A stretch of DNA of 64,000 nt, taken from positions 62,001-126,000 of the forward strand of contig JAWKTM010000006.1 of the NCBI GenBank assembly GCA_041399085.1. The letters are read 5' to 3'. Shown here in pieces: positions 39,849 to 48,130 of this stretch. This stretch comes from JAWKTM01 sp041399085 (lineage in GTDB: Bacteria > Planctomycetota > Planctomycetia > Pirellulales > Pirellulaceae). Below the pieces are notes generated by a model. The model saw only the letters and a program-made list of their open reading frames with translations, did no database searches and had not been told where the DNA came from. Each line of letters opens with the position of its first letter. The stretch's first letter is position 1. The translations under genes and the position numbers were made by a program.

Positions 39849-41489
39849 TTACAGCTCGGTCGACTCCACTTCGGCGACAAAGCGGTTAGTATCGTCGTTC
39901 AAGTATGAGGCGACTACGTTGAACACGGCGTCACTGAAGCCGCCAATGTTCAGGATGTCGTCCCGCTCGGGAGCCTGTGTCGAACCGTACGGCTGGATGT
40001 CGATGCAGACCAGCTTCGGCCGTGCAACGCCCATTCGCTGCTGGTTCTCCACGAACGTCTGCCACTCGGACAGCACGCCCGTTGCTCCCCCATGACCGTA
40101 ACTGAAAGCTCGGTTGCGGTAGACCCAACTCTCGTTGTCACTCACCAACACCGCGCCCGCGAACGGTCGCGTGCGATATTTGGTGTTTGCTTCGTGGAGC
40201 GGAATCGAGCAATCCGTTCCGCCGCCACCGTACTTGGCCAGCCGCTCCGACAGACTCAGAATCGAGTCCGACGGATCCAGGCGGACCTGGTAAGCCCGTG
40301 TGTCGAACGGAATGACCACACTTTCTGGGTTCCGACGCAGGATCGCCGCGGCGAACAGAGCCGCTACGTCGACACACCGCATCTTGCTTGTCGCACCGCG
40401 TCCACGGTGACCAGTGACCGGGCAATTCATCGAACCGGACGTGTCCAGACCGATAATGACCGGACCCGGCAACTCCGGGACGTTTCCACAAGCGATCTCG
40501 GCGGCCTGATGCAGCGCCGTCTTAATCTTTTGTGGAACTTCCTCGGCCGCGTTCAGGTAGGCTGCCAGGAACTGGTATGGGAACTGACGCGAGCGGCGAA
40601 TCTCGTCGGCGTCCGCCAAGCGGCTCGCCACATAGTCGACCATCGCACGTTCCGCCTTACCGTTCCCCAGAACCTCGTGACGCAACAGCGTGTTGAGGTT
40701 CATTCGCAGCGCCTGCGGTCCCATCTGGCGGGCGATCGCCTTCCAGACGAGTGGACCCTTGGCCGCGTCGGCCAACAAGTCCCAGCGGACCGACAAGTCA
40801 CCGGCGATCAGCGCCTGAGCCTCTGCCGTTTCCGCCTGACGGTAGGCGATCAGCCCCTGAACCTGCGCCGGCAAGTCAACCTCGGAAGCCGGAGCCCATT
40901 TCTCGGTCTCCTTGCCGGTTAGCCAACCGAACAACGCGCGCCGCTCGTTGTCTTTCGGCGTCGGGCGAGCCATCCGCAGCACGTCGCGCAGGCTCGGTCG
41001 CTCGCCGATCGAAGCCGACAGCAACTTGCCGACCGACGCCTCGTTCAACCACCGCTGGAACGCCCGCTGCAAGCTGGACGACAACCCCGTGCGGCCAAAC
41101 TGGCCCGAGCGAATCATTTGGAACATGGTGCGCAGCACGCGACCGTTGTCCACGACCCGATCGAACACCCGGTGCATTAGCTCGGTGTCTCGCTTCGACA
41201 GCACCACCAGCAACGCCGCGGGCATGTCCTTCATATAGGCCCGCTCCCGCGCATAGACGGCCAGCTTCGCCAAGAAGAGGTTGTCATCGACTTGGTCGAT
41301 CAGCTTGCGCAGTTCGTCCAACTGGCTCTCGGCGCTGGCGTAGTAGACGCCGCCAAAACAGCCGGTAGCCGCCATCTGGGCCAACGCATGCTTCGGCGCC
41401 AACTCATACGCCCGGCCTCCGGCCTCATTGACCGTGTTGGTGCGAGTGAACTTGCTCGTGATGCTGGAAAACAAACTCTTGTTGGCCAT
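39849..41489 (-). CDS. rsr: Ro60/Rsr-like RNA-binding protein (TROVE plus vWA)
   Basis: 546 residues. The first 330 form the TROVE HEAT-like ring (ALAQMAATGCFGGVYYASAE, LFLAKLAVYARERAYMKDMP, RMNLNTLLRHEVLG). The last 200 form a von Willebrand A domain with the MIDAS motif GLDTSGSMNCPV and GGGGTDCSIPL, plus a final Asp in LVSDNESWV. In Deinococcus and Salmonella, Rsr binds Y RNAs and misfolded RNAs in the ring hole and tethers exonucleases. Excellent ribosome site GAAGGAGGT 4 nt before the ATG. Directly upstream on the same strand is an array of tRNA-like sequences, probably transcribed into this gene. Confidence 0.95.
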   Translation of the reverse strand: MANKSLFSSITSKFTRTNTVNEAGGRAYELAPKHALAQMAATGCFGGVYYASAESQLDELRKLIDQVDDNLFLAKLAVYARERAYMKDMPAALLVVLSKRDTELMHRVFDRVVDNGRVLRTMFQMIRSGQFGRTGLSSSLQRAFQRWLNEASVGKLLSASIGERPSLRDVLRMARPTPKDNERRALFGWLTGKETEKWAPASEVDLPAQVQGLIAYRQAETAEAQALIAGDLSVRWDLLADAAKGPLVWKAIARQMGPQALRMNLNTLLRHEVLGNGKAERAMVDYVASRLADADEIRRSRQFPYQFLAAYLNAAEEVPQKIKTALHQAAEIACGNVPELPGPVIIGLDTSGSMNCPVTGHRGRGATSKMRCVDVAALFAAAILRRNPESVVIPFDTRAYQVRLDPSDSILSLSERLAKYGGGGTDCSIPLHEANTKYRTRPFAGAVLVSDNESWVYRNRAFSYGHGGATGVLSEWQTFVENQQRMGVARPKLVCIDIQPYGSTQAPERDDILNIGGFSDAVFNVVASYLNDDTNRFVAEVESTEL

Positions 41490-41610
41490 GATGACCTCCT
41501 TCTAATAAATCAATCCGACGAAGTCTTGGTGCAGAGTTGCGTTTGATGGATGTATTCCGCACCGGCAGTCGGATCGTGTATGGGCACTCGACGAAGTTGT
41601 GGACAGAGAA

Positions 41611-41675
41611 CCCGTCCGGCGAACTCTCATTTAGCGGACGGGGCGGGACTTGAACCCGCAAAACCGATTTCGGTT
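41611..41675 (-). ncRNA. tRNA-like half: perfect T-arm, AT-rich hairpin and an 8-bp stem
   Basis: GCGGG TTCAAGT CCCGC on the minus strand (41643-41659) is a perfect five-pair T-arm with a normal T-loop. Before it AACCGAAATCGGTT (41660-41675) folds into a short hairpin in the place of the anticodon arm. After it CCCGTCCG can pair with CGGACGGG at 41611-41618 rather than with a 5' acceptor strand, so this is not a normal tRNA. Confidence 0.6.
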
Positions 41676-41740
41676 ATTTGCCATGTACTCCAATCCGGCA
41701 GTCGAGTGTGTATGGTTGCCCAACGAAGTAACATCGAGAC

Positions 41741-41770
41741 GGTGCTCATGGCACCAGGTTAGCAACCTGG
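41741..41770 (-). ncRNA. tRNA-like anticodon arm, tRNA-Ser(GCU)-like
   Basis: CCAGG TTGCTAA CCTGG (41754-41770, minus strand) is a five-pair stem with a canonical seven-base loop carrying GCU. Next to it GGTGCCATGAGCACC can form a variable-arm-like hairpin, as serine tRNAs have. Neither a T-arm nor a matching acceptor stem is present. Confidence 0.5.
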
Positions 41771-41885
41771 GATGTAGTCCCGACGAGCAGTTGAGCGTGT
41801 ATTGTGACCTTCCAACGAGATTTTTGCTCCGATATTTTTCAGCTCCCAAAGTTGATGTAATCCGAACCAGCAGTTGGTTGGTCAG

Positions 41886-41956
41886 AGACGCCGGTGGGAG
41901 TCGAACCCACTTCGATCGGGTTGCAGCCGATTGCCTGGCCGTCTGGCTCCAGCGTC
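41886..41956 (-). tRNA. tRNA-Cys(GCA)-like, possibly functional but odd
   Basis: 71 nt cloverleaf on the minus strand: acceptor GACGCTG/CGGCGTC (one G-U), D-arm GCC...GGC, anticodon arm ATCGG CTGCAAC CCGAT with GCA, T-arm GTGGG TTCGACT CCCAC, discriminator U. U73 is the known cysteine identity base. Odd points: base 8 is G, not the nearly universal U, and base 38 is C. No CCA is encoded. Confidence 0.7.
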
Positions 41957-41961
41957 AAATA

Positions 41962-42035
41962 GTGTCCCGGCCAGGAGTCGAACCTGATCTTCGATCTTCG
42001 AGCTCCTCGCGGCGAATCCAGCACACCCAGGACAC
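41962..42035 (-). ncRNA. tRNA-like element with degenerate anticodon arm
   Basis: GTGTCCTGG can pair with CCGGGACAC as a long acceptor-like stem. T-arm TCAGG TTCGACT CCTGG is intact and a D-loop-like CTGGATTCGC is present. Between them GGAGCTCGAAGATCGAAGAT does not fold into a standard anticodon arm. Only 5 bases separate it from the Cys-like tRNA. Confidence 0.6.
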
Positions 42036-42040
42036 ATGTA

Positions 42041-42066
42041 AGGGTGACCGATGGAATTCGACCCTC
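42041..42066 (-). ncRNA. 3' half of a tRNA-like sequence
   Basis: GAGGG TCGAATT CCATC (T-arm, four of five pairs) followed by GGTCACC as the 3' acceptor strand; no matching 5' strand. Upstream lies AAGTGC-rich filler (about 42076-42102) with three AAGTGC words. Confidence 0.5.
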
Positions 42067-42107
42067 AGATGTCTCTAAGTGCTAAGTGCAAAATACAAAG
42101 TGCTAGT

Positions 42108-42179
42108 GGGCTGGGAGGGGGCTCGAATCCTCGTCTGCGGTTCTTCAGGCCGCCGCTAGACCGTCTCAGCTACCAGCCC
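42108..42179 (-). tRNA. tRNA-Phe(GAA)-like, degenerate
   Basis: Acceptor GGGCTGG/CCAGCCC is perfect, U8 and A9 are present, D-arm GCTG...TAGC, anticodon arm GCGGC CTGAAGA ACCGC with a C-A mismatch at the loop end, T-arm GAGG/CCTC with a mismatch and one extra base. The anticodon GAA would read Phe. The two weakened arms suggest a mimic or a decayed gene rather than the main tRNA-Phe. Confidence 0.6.
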
Positions 42180-42180
42180 C

Positions 42181-42850
42181 AAATGTTATGACGAAGGCCC
42201 ATTAAAGTTCGTAGTCGGATGACCGCCACGGAATATGAACATTGAAAATGTTGCCTTACCATTTTGAAAAGTGTTATTGGTTTGCCTGAGTTGTTAGATG
42301 GGAAAAGCCTCCGGATGGTTCGCAGATTGTTCGCCACGAAAATAGTCGGAACGTTCGAGCAAGCGATGGCGTCCCGCGTTCGTCCGCGCCAGATAGGCCG
42401 GTCACCCTTGTTTTCGCGGACGGAGCAAACTCCCGATTCGCCGACGAAAGACTCGATCCGTTGCCCACTCAGCAACAAAACCGCGATGCAACAAAAGCGA
42501 GAATGAAAGCTCTAGGCACTCGACATTTCTGACGGACGCTAGGTCGCCGTCAGTACGAGACCACTTGCCCGGACCGTTTTTCGGATGAATGAGATGGAGT
42601 GTGAATCGCCAGCAATAAATCGTGACTGGCCCGACCAGGTTAACTGTGACATCGAGATCGTGACTAGCAAAGGTGCAGCCAATCGCTCGGTCCGTGCGAG
42701 AATCGCGCCGCCCAAATTTCCGTCGTCCCGGCGACCAACAGCCCGTCAATCGGACAGAGCGGGGGGCTATCTTCTGTCCATCAGAAGACAGGACAAACAG
42801 GAGCGTAGCAGCTCCGAGAAAAGCGACCTAGGAAGTCGCGAGTTTGTTAA
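42181..42850. other. 670-bp region without recognisable gene
   Basis: Only short overlapping open frames with no family resemblance. A small CTTCTG/CAGAAG hairpin lies near 42772-42788. Base composition is somewhat richer in AT than the flanking genes at the left end. Confidence 0.5.
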
Positions 42851-42851
42851 G

Positions 42852-42940
42852 CGGAGAGGACAGGATTCGAACCTGCGGACCAGTTTTACCCGGTCACGTC
42901 TTTAGCAAAGACGCGCTTTCGACCACTCAGCCACCTCTCC
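42852..42940 (-). tRNA. tRNA-Ser(GCU)
   Basis: 89 nt, regular class II tRNA: acceptor GGAGAGG/CCTCTCC, D-arm with GTGGTCGAAAGC, anticodon arm CGTCT TTGCTAA AGACG, long variable arm, T-arm GCAGG TTCGAAT CCTGT, discriminator G. No structural defect, in contrast to the tRNA-like array 670 bp away. Confidence 0.95.
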
Positions 42941-43264
42941 TGGTGGATTGTTTCGAACAGCTTGGTCTGCCATCGAAGCAGCCAATTGTGCCTCAACTTG
43001 GCTCGATTGGCAAGCGGGGTTTCGGGACGTCCGCGAACGAATGGCGGACTGAAAATCCCGGAAATGTTGGCCAGTATTCCGCTGTGGAATAAGGCAAGTG
43101 TCGAAAAGGACGAAGCGATCTGCGGCGGTTGATGACGGTCGATATCGGGGAGAAATCACGGGCGAGAAGTATCGTATCGCGGGCCAGTCGAGTTTGCTAA
43201 ACTCGGCGACGCGTGAATCGAAGAAGCAACGGGTCGTGCGGTCGACGACTCGTTGTTCGTTACC

Positions 43265-43351
43265 GGATGGGTGGCCGAGTGGTCGAAGGCGGCAGTCTTG
43301 AAAACTGCTGTACGTGAGAGCGTACCCTGGGTTCGAATCCCAGCCCATCCG
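43265..43351 (+). tRNA. tRNA-Ser(UGA)
   Basis: 87 nt: acceptor GGATGGG/CCCATCC, anticodon arm GCAGT CTTGAAA ACTGC, variable arm GTACGTGAGAGCGTAC, T-arm CTGGG TTCGAAT CCCAG, discriminator G. No encoded CCA. Confidence 0.96.
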
Positions 43352-43647
43352 CCTCTTTACCGGTTGGCAAACTGCGCGGTTTTGTGAATAATGGGGCGAC
43401 GATAGCGATGGCTTGCTGACGCCTTGCGGAAGCTTTTCTGACGTTGGCGATTTTGCTCGCGACGAATGCTCGGCTGGGCAAGCTGGAGTCGTTATCGCGC
43501 ACAGGTGCGGCCCTTTGGGCAACGCTTGTGGAATGATGGCGGAACGATTGGCCACTCGACGATCTCCCTTGAGCCTGCCGCTGGCCGTCCCACCTACGTT
43601 TTGCCGTTCGCGCGTGTATCTGATTCTCTCGCGGAGGAGACACTCCC

Positions 43648-44553
43648 CTGGCTACGCAACGGTTACCTGCCACGACATTTGTCATCATCGCGCTCGTCGC
43701 ACTGCGATTGGGCGTGGGTTGGCAGTTTTTTAAGGAAGGCGCTTCCAAAATCCAGGATCCCAAGCCGTATTCCGCTGGATTCTTGGGGTCGGCCAAGGGT
43801 CCGCTCGCGCCGATGTTTCATTCCATGGTCTGGGATCGGGACGGCTTTGCCCGGCTGAATTTGGACGAGACGAAGGCGATTTGGGAACGCGCTCCGGAAC
43901 AGGCGGCTCGACATTTCGGGTTCGACGAATCGCAACGGAAGTCAGCCGACCAGTTGTACAAGCGGTATGAAGCCTCGCTGCGGACATTTCACGCCGACAA
44001 CAGTTCCGAGATTCGCGAGTACTACGGCGAGATGGAGCGGCTAGATCGCGACAACAGCGAGCCGGCGCGGATCGAGGTCGCTTCGCTGCGTGGGCAAGTC
44101 GCCAAGCGGGAGAGCGAGCAAAAGGGCAAATTGCGAGGTTGGCTGACCAAATTGGAAGAGATGGGGGCTAACTACGAGACCGATTTGAACGCCTTGGCAA
44201 CGGACCGGCAAGCGTCGCGAGGCGAGTTTCACTTGGGCAAGCCGGGGCGGCGATTCATGGACAGCGAATGGATCGACGGAGCGGTGCGATATTTCGATCT
44301 GACCATTGGGTTGCTGCTGATCGTAGGATTATTTACTCGGTTCGTGGCGGTCGCCGGCGCGGTGTTTTTGGGTTCGATCGTGTTGACACAGCCGCCGTGG
44401 GTGGCCGACGCCGCGCCGACGTATTACCAAGTGAATTTGATGTTGGCTTTGCTGGTCCTCGCCGCCGTTGGGGCAGGACGTTTTGCGGGACTGGACTTTC
44501 TCCTGGGCGCGTTGCGTCACCGCTGTTGCCCACCTAAGCAGGAAACGAAGTAA
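43648..44553 (+). CDS. DoxX-like membrane protein with extended periplasmic domain
   Basis: About 301 residues if translation starts at CTG 43648-43650, which is preceded by GGAGGAG at normal distance and gives LATQRLPATTFVIIALVALR, a first membrane span, then GVGWQFFKEGASKI, the DoxX-type motif. No ATG/GTG is available there; a TTG at 43708 would lose the span. A charged coiled middle (residues about 60-190) precedes three C-terminal spans (FDLTIGLLLIVGLFTRFVAV, LMLALLVLAAVGAGRF). Its stop overlaps the next ATG (TAATG), so it is coupled to the oxidoreductase. Confidence 0.78.
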   Translation: MATQRLPATTFVIIALVALRLGVGWQFFKEGASKIQDPKPYSAGFLGSAKGPLAPMFHSMVWDRDGFARLNLDETKAIWERAPEQAARHFGFDESQRKSADQLYKRYEASLRTFHADNSSEIREYYGEMERLDRDNSEPARIEVASLRGQVAKRESEQKGKLRGWLTKLEEMGANYETDLNALATDRQASRGEFHLGKPGRRFMDSEWIDGAVRYFDLTIGLLLIVGLFTRFVAVAGAVFLGSIVLTQPPWVADAAPTYYQVNLMLALLVLAAVGAGRFAGLDFLLGALRHRCCPPKQETK

Positions 44554-46394
44554 TGAACCTCACCCCTGAAGAAAAACTCGTCGGTCGTGACAACTATTAC
44601 GAAGCCGTCGGCGTGACCCGTCGCGACTTTATGAAAAGCGTCGTTGCCGCCGGCGCCGTTTCCGGCGCGGGATTGGGTGCGGCTTATTTCAGTTACGGAA
44701 AGGTCACCGATCCGGTCCGCGTTGGCGTGATCGGCACGGGCGATGAAGGCAGCGTGCTAATCGGGGCGATCAACCCCGAGTACATGCAGGTCGTGGCGAT
44801 CTCCGATATTCGTCCCAGCAGCATTCACCGCGCGTTTCACGGGGACTGGGGCGGCGGCGATCCGTACTTTACGCATCGCATTCGTCCGGGGTTGATGCAG
44901 AAATACGATTGGAAGACGGAAACCGAGGCTCGGAAGAACGTCAAGGTCTACGACTCGAACAACGGTGGTTGGGCCGAACTGATCAAGGACCCGGATGTGG
45001 AAGCGATCGTGATTGCCACCCCGCTGCACTTGCATCATCCGATTGCGATTGCCGCGATGAAGGCCGGCAAGCACGTGATGAGCGAAAAGTTGATGGCCCA
45101 CAGCGTCGGCCAATGCAAAGAGATGGCGGTCGTCTCTCATGAGACTGGGATGTTGATGGCGACCGGGCATCAGCGGCACTACAGCGTGTTGTACGACAAC
45201 GCCAAGCATCTGTTGCGAGAAGGATTGCTGGGCGAACTGCAGTTTATTCGTGCTCAATGGCACCGAGGTAACTTGCCCGGTCGCGATAGCTGGGAGATGC
45301 CGTTGCCGGGCGGCGAGAAGAGCGTCAAGGGGGATTTGGTCGACAAGATTGGCGGCCAACTGAAGTCGATGCTCGCTAAGAAAAAGCGAATGGACGAAGC
45401 CGTCGCCGCGGGACGTGGCGTGGATGGCGAAGAGTACGAGTTGCTGGAACGGCAGATTGCCCAATGGACCGCTTGGGATGCCGATAAGGGCGTGAAGGCC
45501 GAGGACCACGGCTACGAAGACGACACGCTGCCGAACGGCATGAAGCGGTCGGCTTTGGAAGAGCTGGTGCGATGGCGGCTGTGGGAGCGAACTGGCGGCG
45601 GTCTGATGGCCGAGTTGGGAAGCCATCAAATGGACGCGGCAAGTATCTTCATCAGCGCTTTGCACGGCAAGGATGAGCACGGCCATGATCGCCATGTCCA
45701 TCCATTGACCGTTCACGCGATTGGCGGCTTGCATGTGTTCCCGCAAAACCGCGACGCCTACGACCATGTGTACTGTATGTTCGAATTCCCGGCGCCGGGC
45801 TATGAACCGGCCGCCGATCCCGAGCAAGCATTTGGGTATTACGATCCGGTTGCGAACTATCCTGATCCCAAAAAGGGGATTCCTTCGCACGAGAAGGATA
45901 GCAACAAGAAGATCACGGTCACCTATTCCTCGACGATGGGCAACGGTTTCGGCGGATACGGCGAAGTCGTGATGGGAAGTAAGGGGACGTTAATCCTGGA
46001 GCGCGAACAGGAAGTGATGCTGTACAAGGATTCGTCGACGACGACGAAAGTTAGCGTCAAGAAGGAAGGCGGTGGGGCCGTGTTGGATACGCAAGCCAGC
46101 GGCGGCGGAGCCGGCGCCCCGGTGGCGAAGGCGGCCGATTCGGGGCCGGTGAGCCGCGGTTACACCGAGGAATTAGAGCATTTCGCTTGGTGTCTGCGCA
46201 ACAATCCCAAGGAGAACCAACCGCGTTGCTATCCCGAAGTGGCGTTGGGCGACGCGGTGATCGCGCATGTTACCCGTCTGGCGATGCGTCGGGCCAACGA
46301 TCCGAAAGTGAAGGAAGGCGGCTTCGTTCGCTTCAACAAGGATTGGTTCGATCCGAACCATCCAGCCACGCCGGAAGACGAATTGAAAGTCTAG
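44553..46394 (+). CDS. Tat-exported Gfo/Idh/MocA-family oxidoreductase
   Basis: 613 residues, long for the family. Twin-arginine signal TRRDFMKSVVAAGAVSGAGL (about residues 22-41), NAD(P) fold VRVGVIGTGDEGSVLIGAIN, VEAIVIATPLHLHHPIAIAA and MKAGKHVMSEKLMAHSV (the E-K motif of the family). Insertions around residues 250-330 and a Gly-rich stretch near 515-525 lengthen it. Probably oxidises or epimerises a sugar outside the cytoplasm with bound cofactor; the substrate is unknown. Coupled to the DoxX-like gene. Confidence 0.92.
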   Translation: MNLTPEEKLVGRDNYYEAVGVTRRDFMKSVVAAGAVSGAGLGAAYFSYGKVTDPVRVGVIGTGDEGSVLIGAINPEYMQVVAISDIRPSSIHRAFHGDWGGGDPYFTHRIRPGLMQKYDWKTETEARKNVKVYDSNNGGWAELIKDPDVEAIVIATPLHLHHPIAIAAMKAGKHVMSEKLMAHSVGQCKEMAVVSHETGMLMATGHQRHYSVLYDNAKHLLREGLLGELQFIRAQWHRGNLPGRDSWEMPLPGGEKSVKGDLVDKIGGQLKSMLAKKKRMDEAVAAGRGVDGEEYELLERQIAQWTAWDADKGVKAEDHGYEDDTLPNGMKRSALEELVRWRLWERTGGGLMAELGSHQMDAASIFISALHGKDEHGHDRHVHPLTVHAIGGLHVFPQNRDAYDHVYCMFEFPAPGYEPAADPEQAFGYYDPVANYPDPKKGIPSHEKDSNKKITVTYSSTMGNGFGGYGEVVMGSKGTLILEREQEVMLYKDSSTTTKVSVKKEGGGAVLDTQASGGGAGAPVAKAADSGPVSRGYTEELEHFAWCLRNNPKENQPRCYPEVALGDAVIAHVTRLAMRRANDPKVKEGGFVRFNKDWFDPNHPATPEDELKV

Positions 46395-46437
46395 TCGTCG
46401 CAAGTTGGCGAGCGATCGTTAGATTCACAATCAGCAG

Positions 46438-46471
46438 ACCCCGTGACTCGATGGTCGCGGGGTTTGTTTTT
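46438..46471 (+). terminator. Terminator of the oxidoreductase operon
   Basis: ACCCCGTGAC (46438-46447) pairs with GTCGCGGGGT (46454-46463), followed by TTGTTTTT. 44 bases after the stop. Confidence 0.85.
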
Positions 46472-46576
46472 GCGCGGCTTGGCGAGCATAAAGCCCTTCG
46501 CGCGGCGCAAGGTCGGCTGACCTGGGAACCGACCGAAGTTAGCTTACCGTTGAAGCGGCGCGAGCCGTGCGGTACG

Positions 46577-46680
46577 GCTTAACCGGAGGCATCGCGGGCT
46601 GCCGATTAACCGGAGGGCTTGCGCCCTGCCGCTTATGTGCCCTGCCGCTTAACCGGAGGGCTTGCGCCCTGCCGCTCCCA
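46577..46680. repeat. Tandem intergenic repeat TTAACCGGAGGGCTTGCGCC type
   Basis: Three to four partly degenerate copies of TTAACCGGAGGGCTTGCGCC CTGCCGC in about 100 bp. Each can fold because GGGC...GCCC is self-complementary. Same style as the TTAAAC-ending repeats at 17.96 and 51.2 kb. Confidence 0.75.
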
Positions 46681-46711
46681 TTGATTCGGTCACTTATTTG
46701 CGGACGAGTCC

Positions 46712-48103
46712 TCAGAAATCGTCGTTGGCGAGAGCGTAGGCCGGCACGTCGATCTTGAGACGCTTCATCTTCTTGTACAACGTGGTGCGATTGATGCCCA
46801 AAGCGTCGGCCGTTTCATTGCGGTTCCAGTTGTGGAACTGGAGCGACTCGACAATGATCTGCCGCTCGGGGCCTTCGAGCGCTTCTTTCAGCGTGCGGCC
46901 CGTGGCGTTGCAAACGGTCGAAGGGGAATGCGTCAGCACATGCGACGGTAGATCGTCTAGATCGATCATGTCGCCTTTGCCGAGCAACACGGCGCGTTCG
47001 ACGATGTTTTGGAGTTCGCGAACATTGCCGGGCCAGTTGTGACGTTGCAGCGCTGACATGGCTTGTTCCGAAAAGCCACGCACGTTCTTGCCGGCGTCTT
47101 CGCGCACGTCGCGCAGGAACGCTTCGGCCAACATCGGGATATCGCTCGCTCGTTCACGCAACGAAGGCAACTCGATGTTGACGACGTTGATGCGGTAGTA
47201 CAAATCTTGTCGGAAGCGATTCTCGGCCACGGCCTTCGCCAGATTTTCGTTGGTGGCGAGTATCACGCGCGCGTCGACGCGGTGCGTTTTGGTTCCACCC
47301 ACGGCTTCGAATTCAAAGTCTTGGAGGACTCGCAACAGCTTGACTTGCATACTCGGCGATGCGGTGCCGATCTCGTCGAGGAAAATCGTGCCGCCGTTGG
47401 CTTGCAGGAATTTTCCCATCTTGTCGCCGATCGCGCCGGTGAAGGCGCCGGCCACGTGGCCAAACAGTTCGCTTTCCAAAAGGTTTTCGGGCAACGCTCC
47501 GCAGGCGACTTCGACAAACGGCTTATCGCGACGATTGCTGCGACGATGAATCGCGCGGGCGATCATCGACTTGCCAGTTCCGTTCTCGCCGGTAATCAAC
47601 ACCGTCGCGCGGGCGTCGGCGATGCTGTCGATCATGTCGAACACGCGACGCATGCGACGGTCTTGCCCGACGATGTTGTCCATTCCGTAGCGCAGATCAA
47701 GCTGGGCTTTGAGATTCTTGTTCTCTTCGATCACCTTCTTTTGTGAAAGTGCCCGGTTGATCGACATCATCAACTCTTCGTCGATCAATGGTTTTGTCAG
47801 CAGGTCGAAGGCCCCGGCTCGCACGGCTTCGACGCCGGTCTCCACGGTGCCATAGCCAGTGATCAAGATCACCGAGACGTTCGGATAGTTTTGGCGGCAG
47901 TGGCCGAGCACGTCGAAGCCGTCGCCGTCCTCTAGTCGAACGTCGCACAACACCAGGTCGGGAACATGCCGTTCGAGTTGGCGGATGGCTTCGGAGCGAC
48001 CGGTTGCTTCCCACACATCGAAACCCGACTCACGCAGCCATTCGGCCATGCTGCGCAGGACATGGCGATCGTCGTCGACTAACAGAAGCGAAACCTTGCT
48101 CAT
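46712..48103 (-). CDS. NtrC-type sigma54-dependent response regulator
   Basis: 463 residues. Receiver domain with acidic pocket LLLVDDDRHV, phospho-Asp in LVLCDVRLEDGDG and Lys in LTKPL. AAA+ domain with Walker A ITGENGTGKSMIARAIH, the sigma54-contact loop GAFTGA (HVAGAFTGAIGDK), Walker B GGTIFLDEIGTAS and arginine region. C-terminal Fis-like helix-turn-helix NRNETADALGINRTTLYKKM. Activates sigma54 promoters on phosphorylation. Its kinase gene seems lost (see 48131). Confidence 0.96.
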   Translation of the reverse strand: MSKVSLLLVDDDRHVLRSMAEWLRESGFDVWEATGRSEAIRQLERHVPDLVLCDVRLEDGDGFDVLGHCRQNYPNVSVILITGYGTVETGVEAVRAGAFDLLTKPLIDEELMMSINRALSQKKVIEENKNLKAQLDLRYGMDNIVGQDRRMRRVFDMIDSIADARATVLITGENGTGKSMIARAIHRRSNRRDKPFVEVACGALPENLLESELFGHVAGAFTGAIGDKMGKFLQANGGTIFLDEIGTASPSMQVKLLRVLQDFEFEAVGGTKTHRVDARVILATNENLAKAVAENRFRQDLYYRINVVNIELPSLRERASDIPMLAEAFLRDVREDAGKNVRGFSEQAMSALQRHNWPGNVRELQNIVERAVLLGKGDMIDLDDLPSHVLTHSPSTVCNATGRTLKEALEGPERQIIVESLQFHNWNRNETADALGINRTTLYKKMKRLKIDVPAYALANDDF

Positions 48104-48130
48104 CGGTGGGAAGCCTTGTAGCTTGGGATC

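Larger units (their letters stand above)
41547..41877 (-). repeat. Four copies of a 25-nt motif in the Ro60-like gene leader
   Basis: Plus-strand copies at 41547-41572, 41680-41704, 41769-41793 and 41853-41877 share ATGTAnTCCgnaccnGCAG followed by TYG. Three of them continue with a GTGTATgG / AACGA(A/G) extension of about 25 bases. Spacing is about 130, 90 and 85 bases. They lie between or after the tRNA-like parts. Confidence 0.75.

Noticed and set aside
41547..41877. CRISPR array in the rsr leader
   Set aside because: The four motif copies are unevenly spaced (about 85-130 bp), imperfect, and the intervals hold tRNA-like structures.
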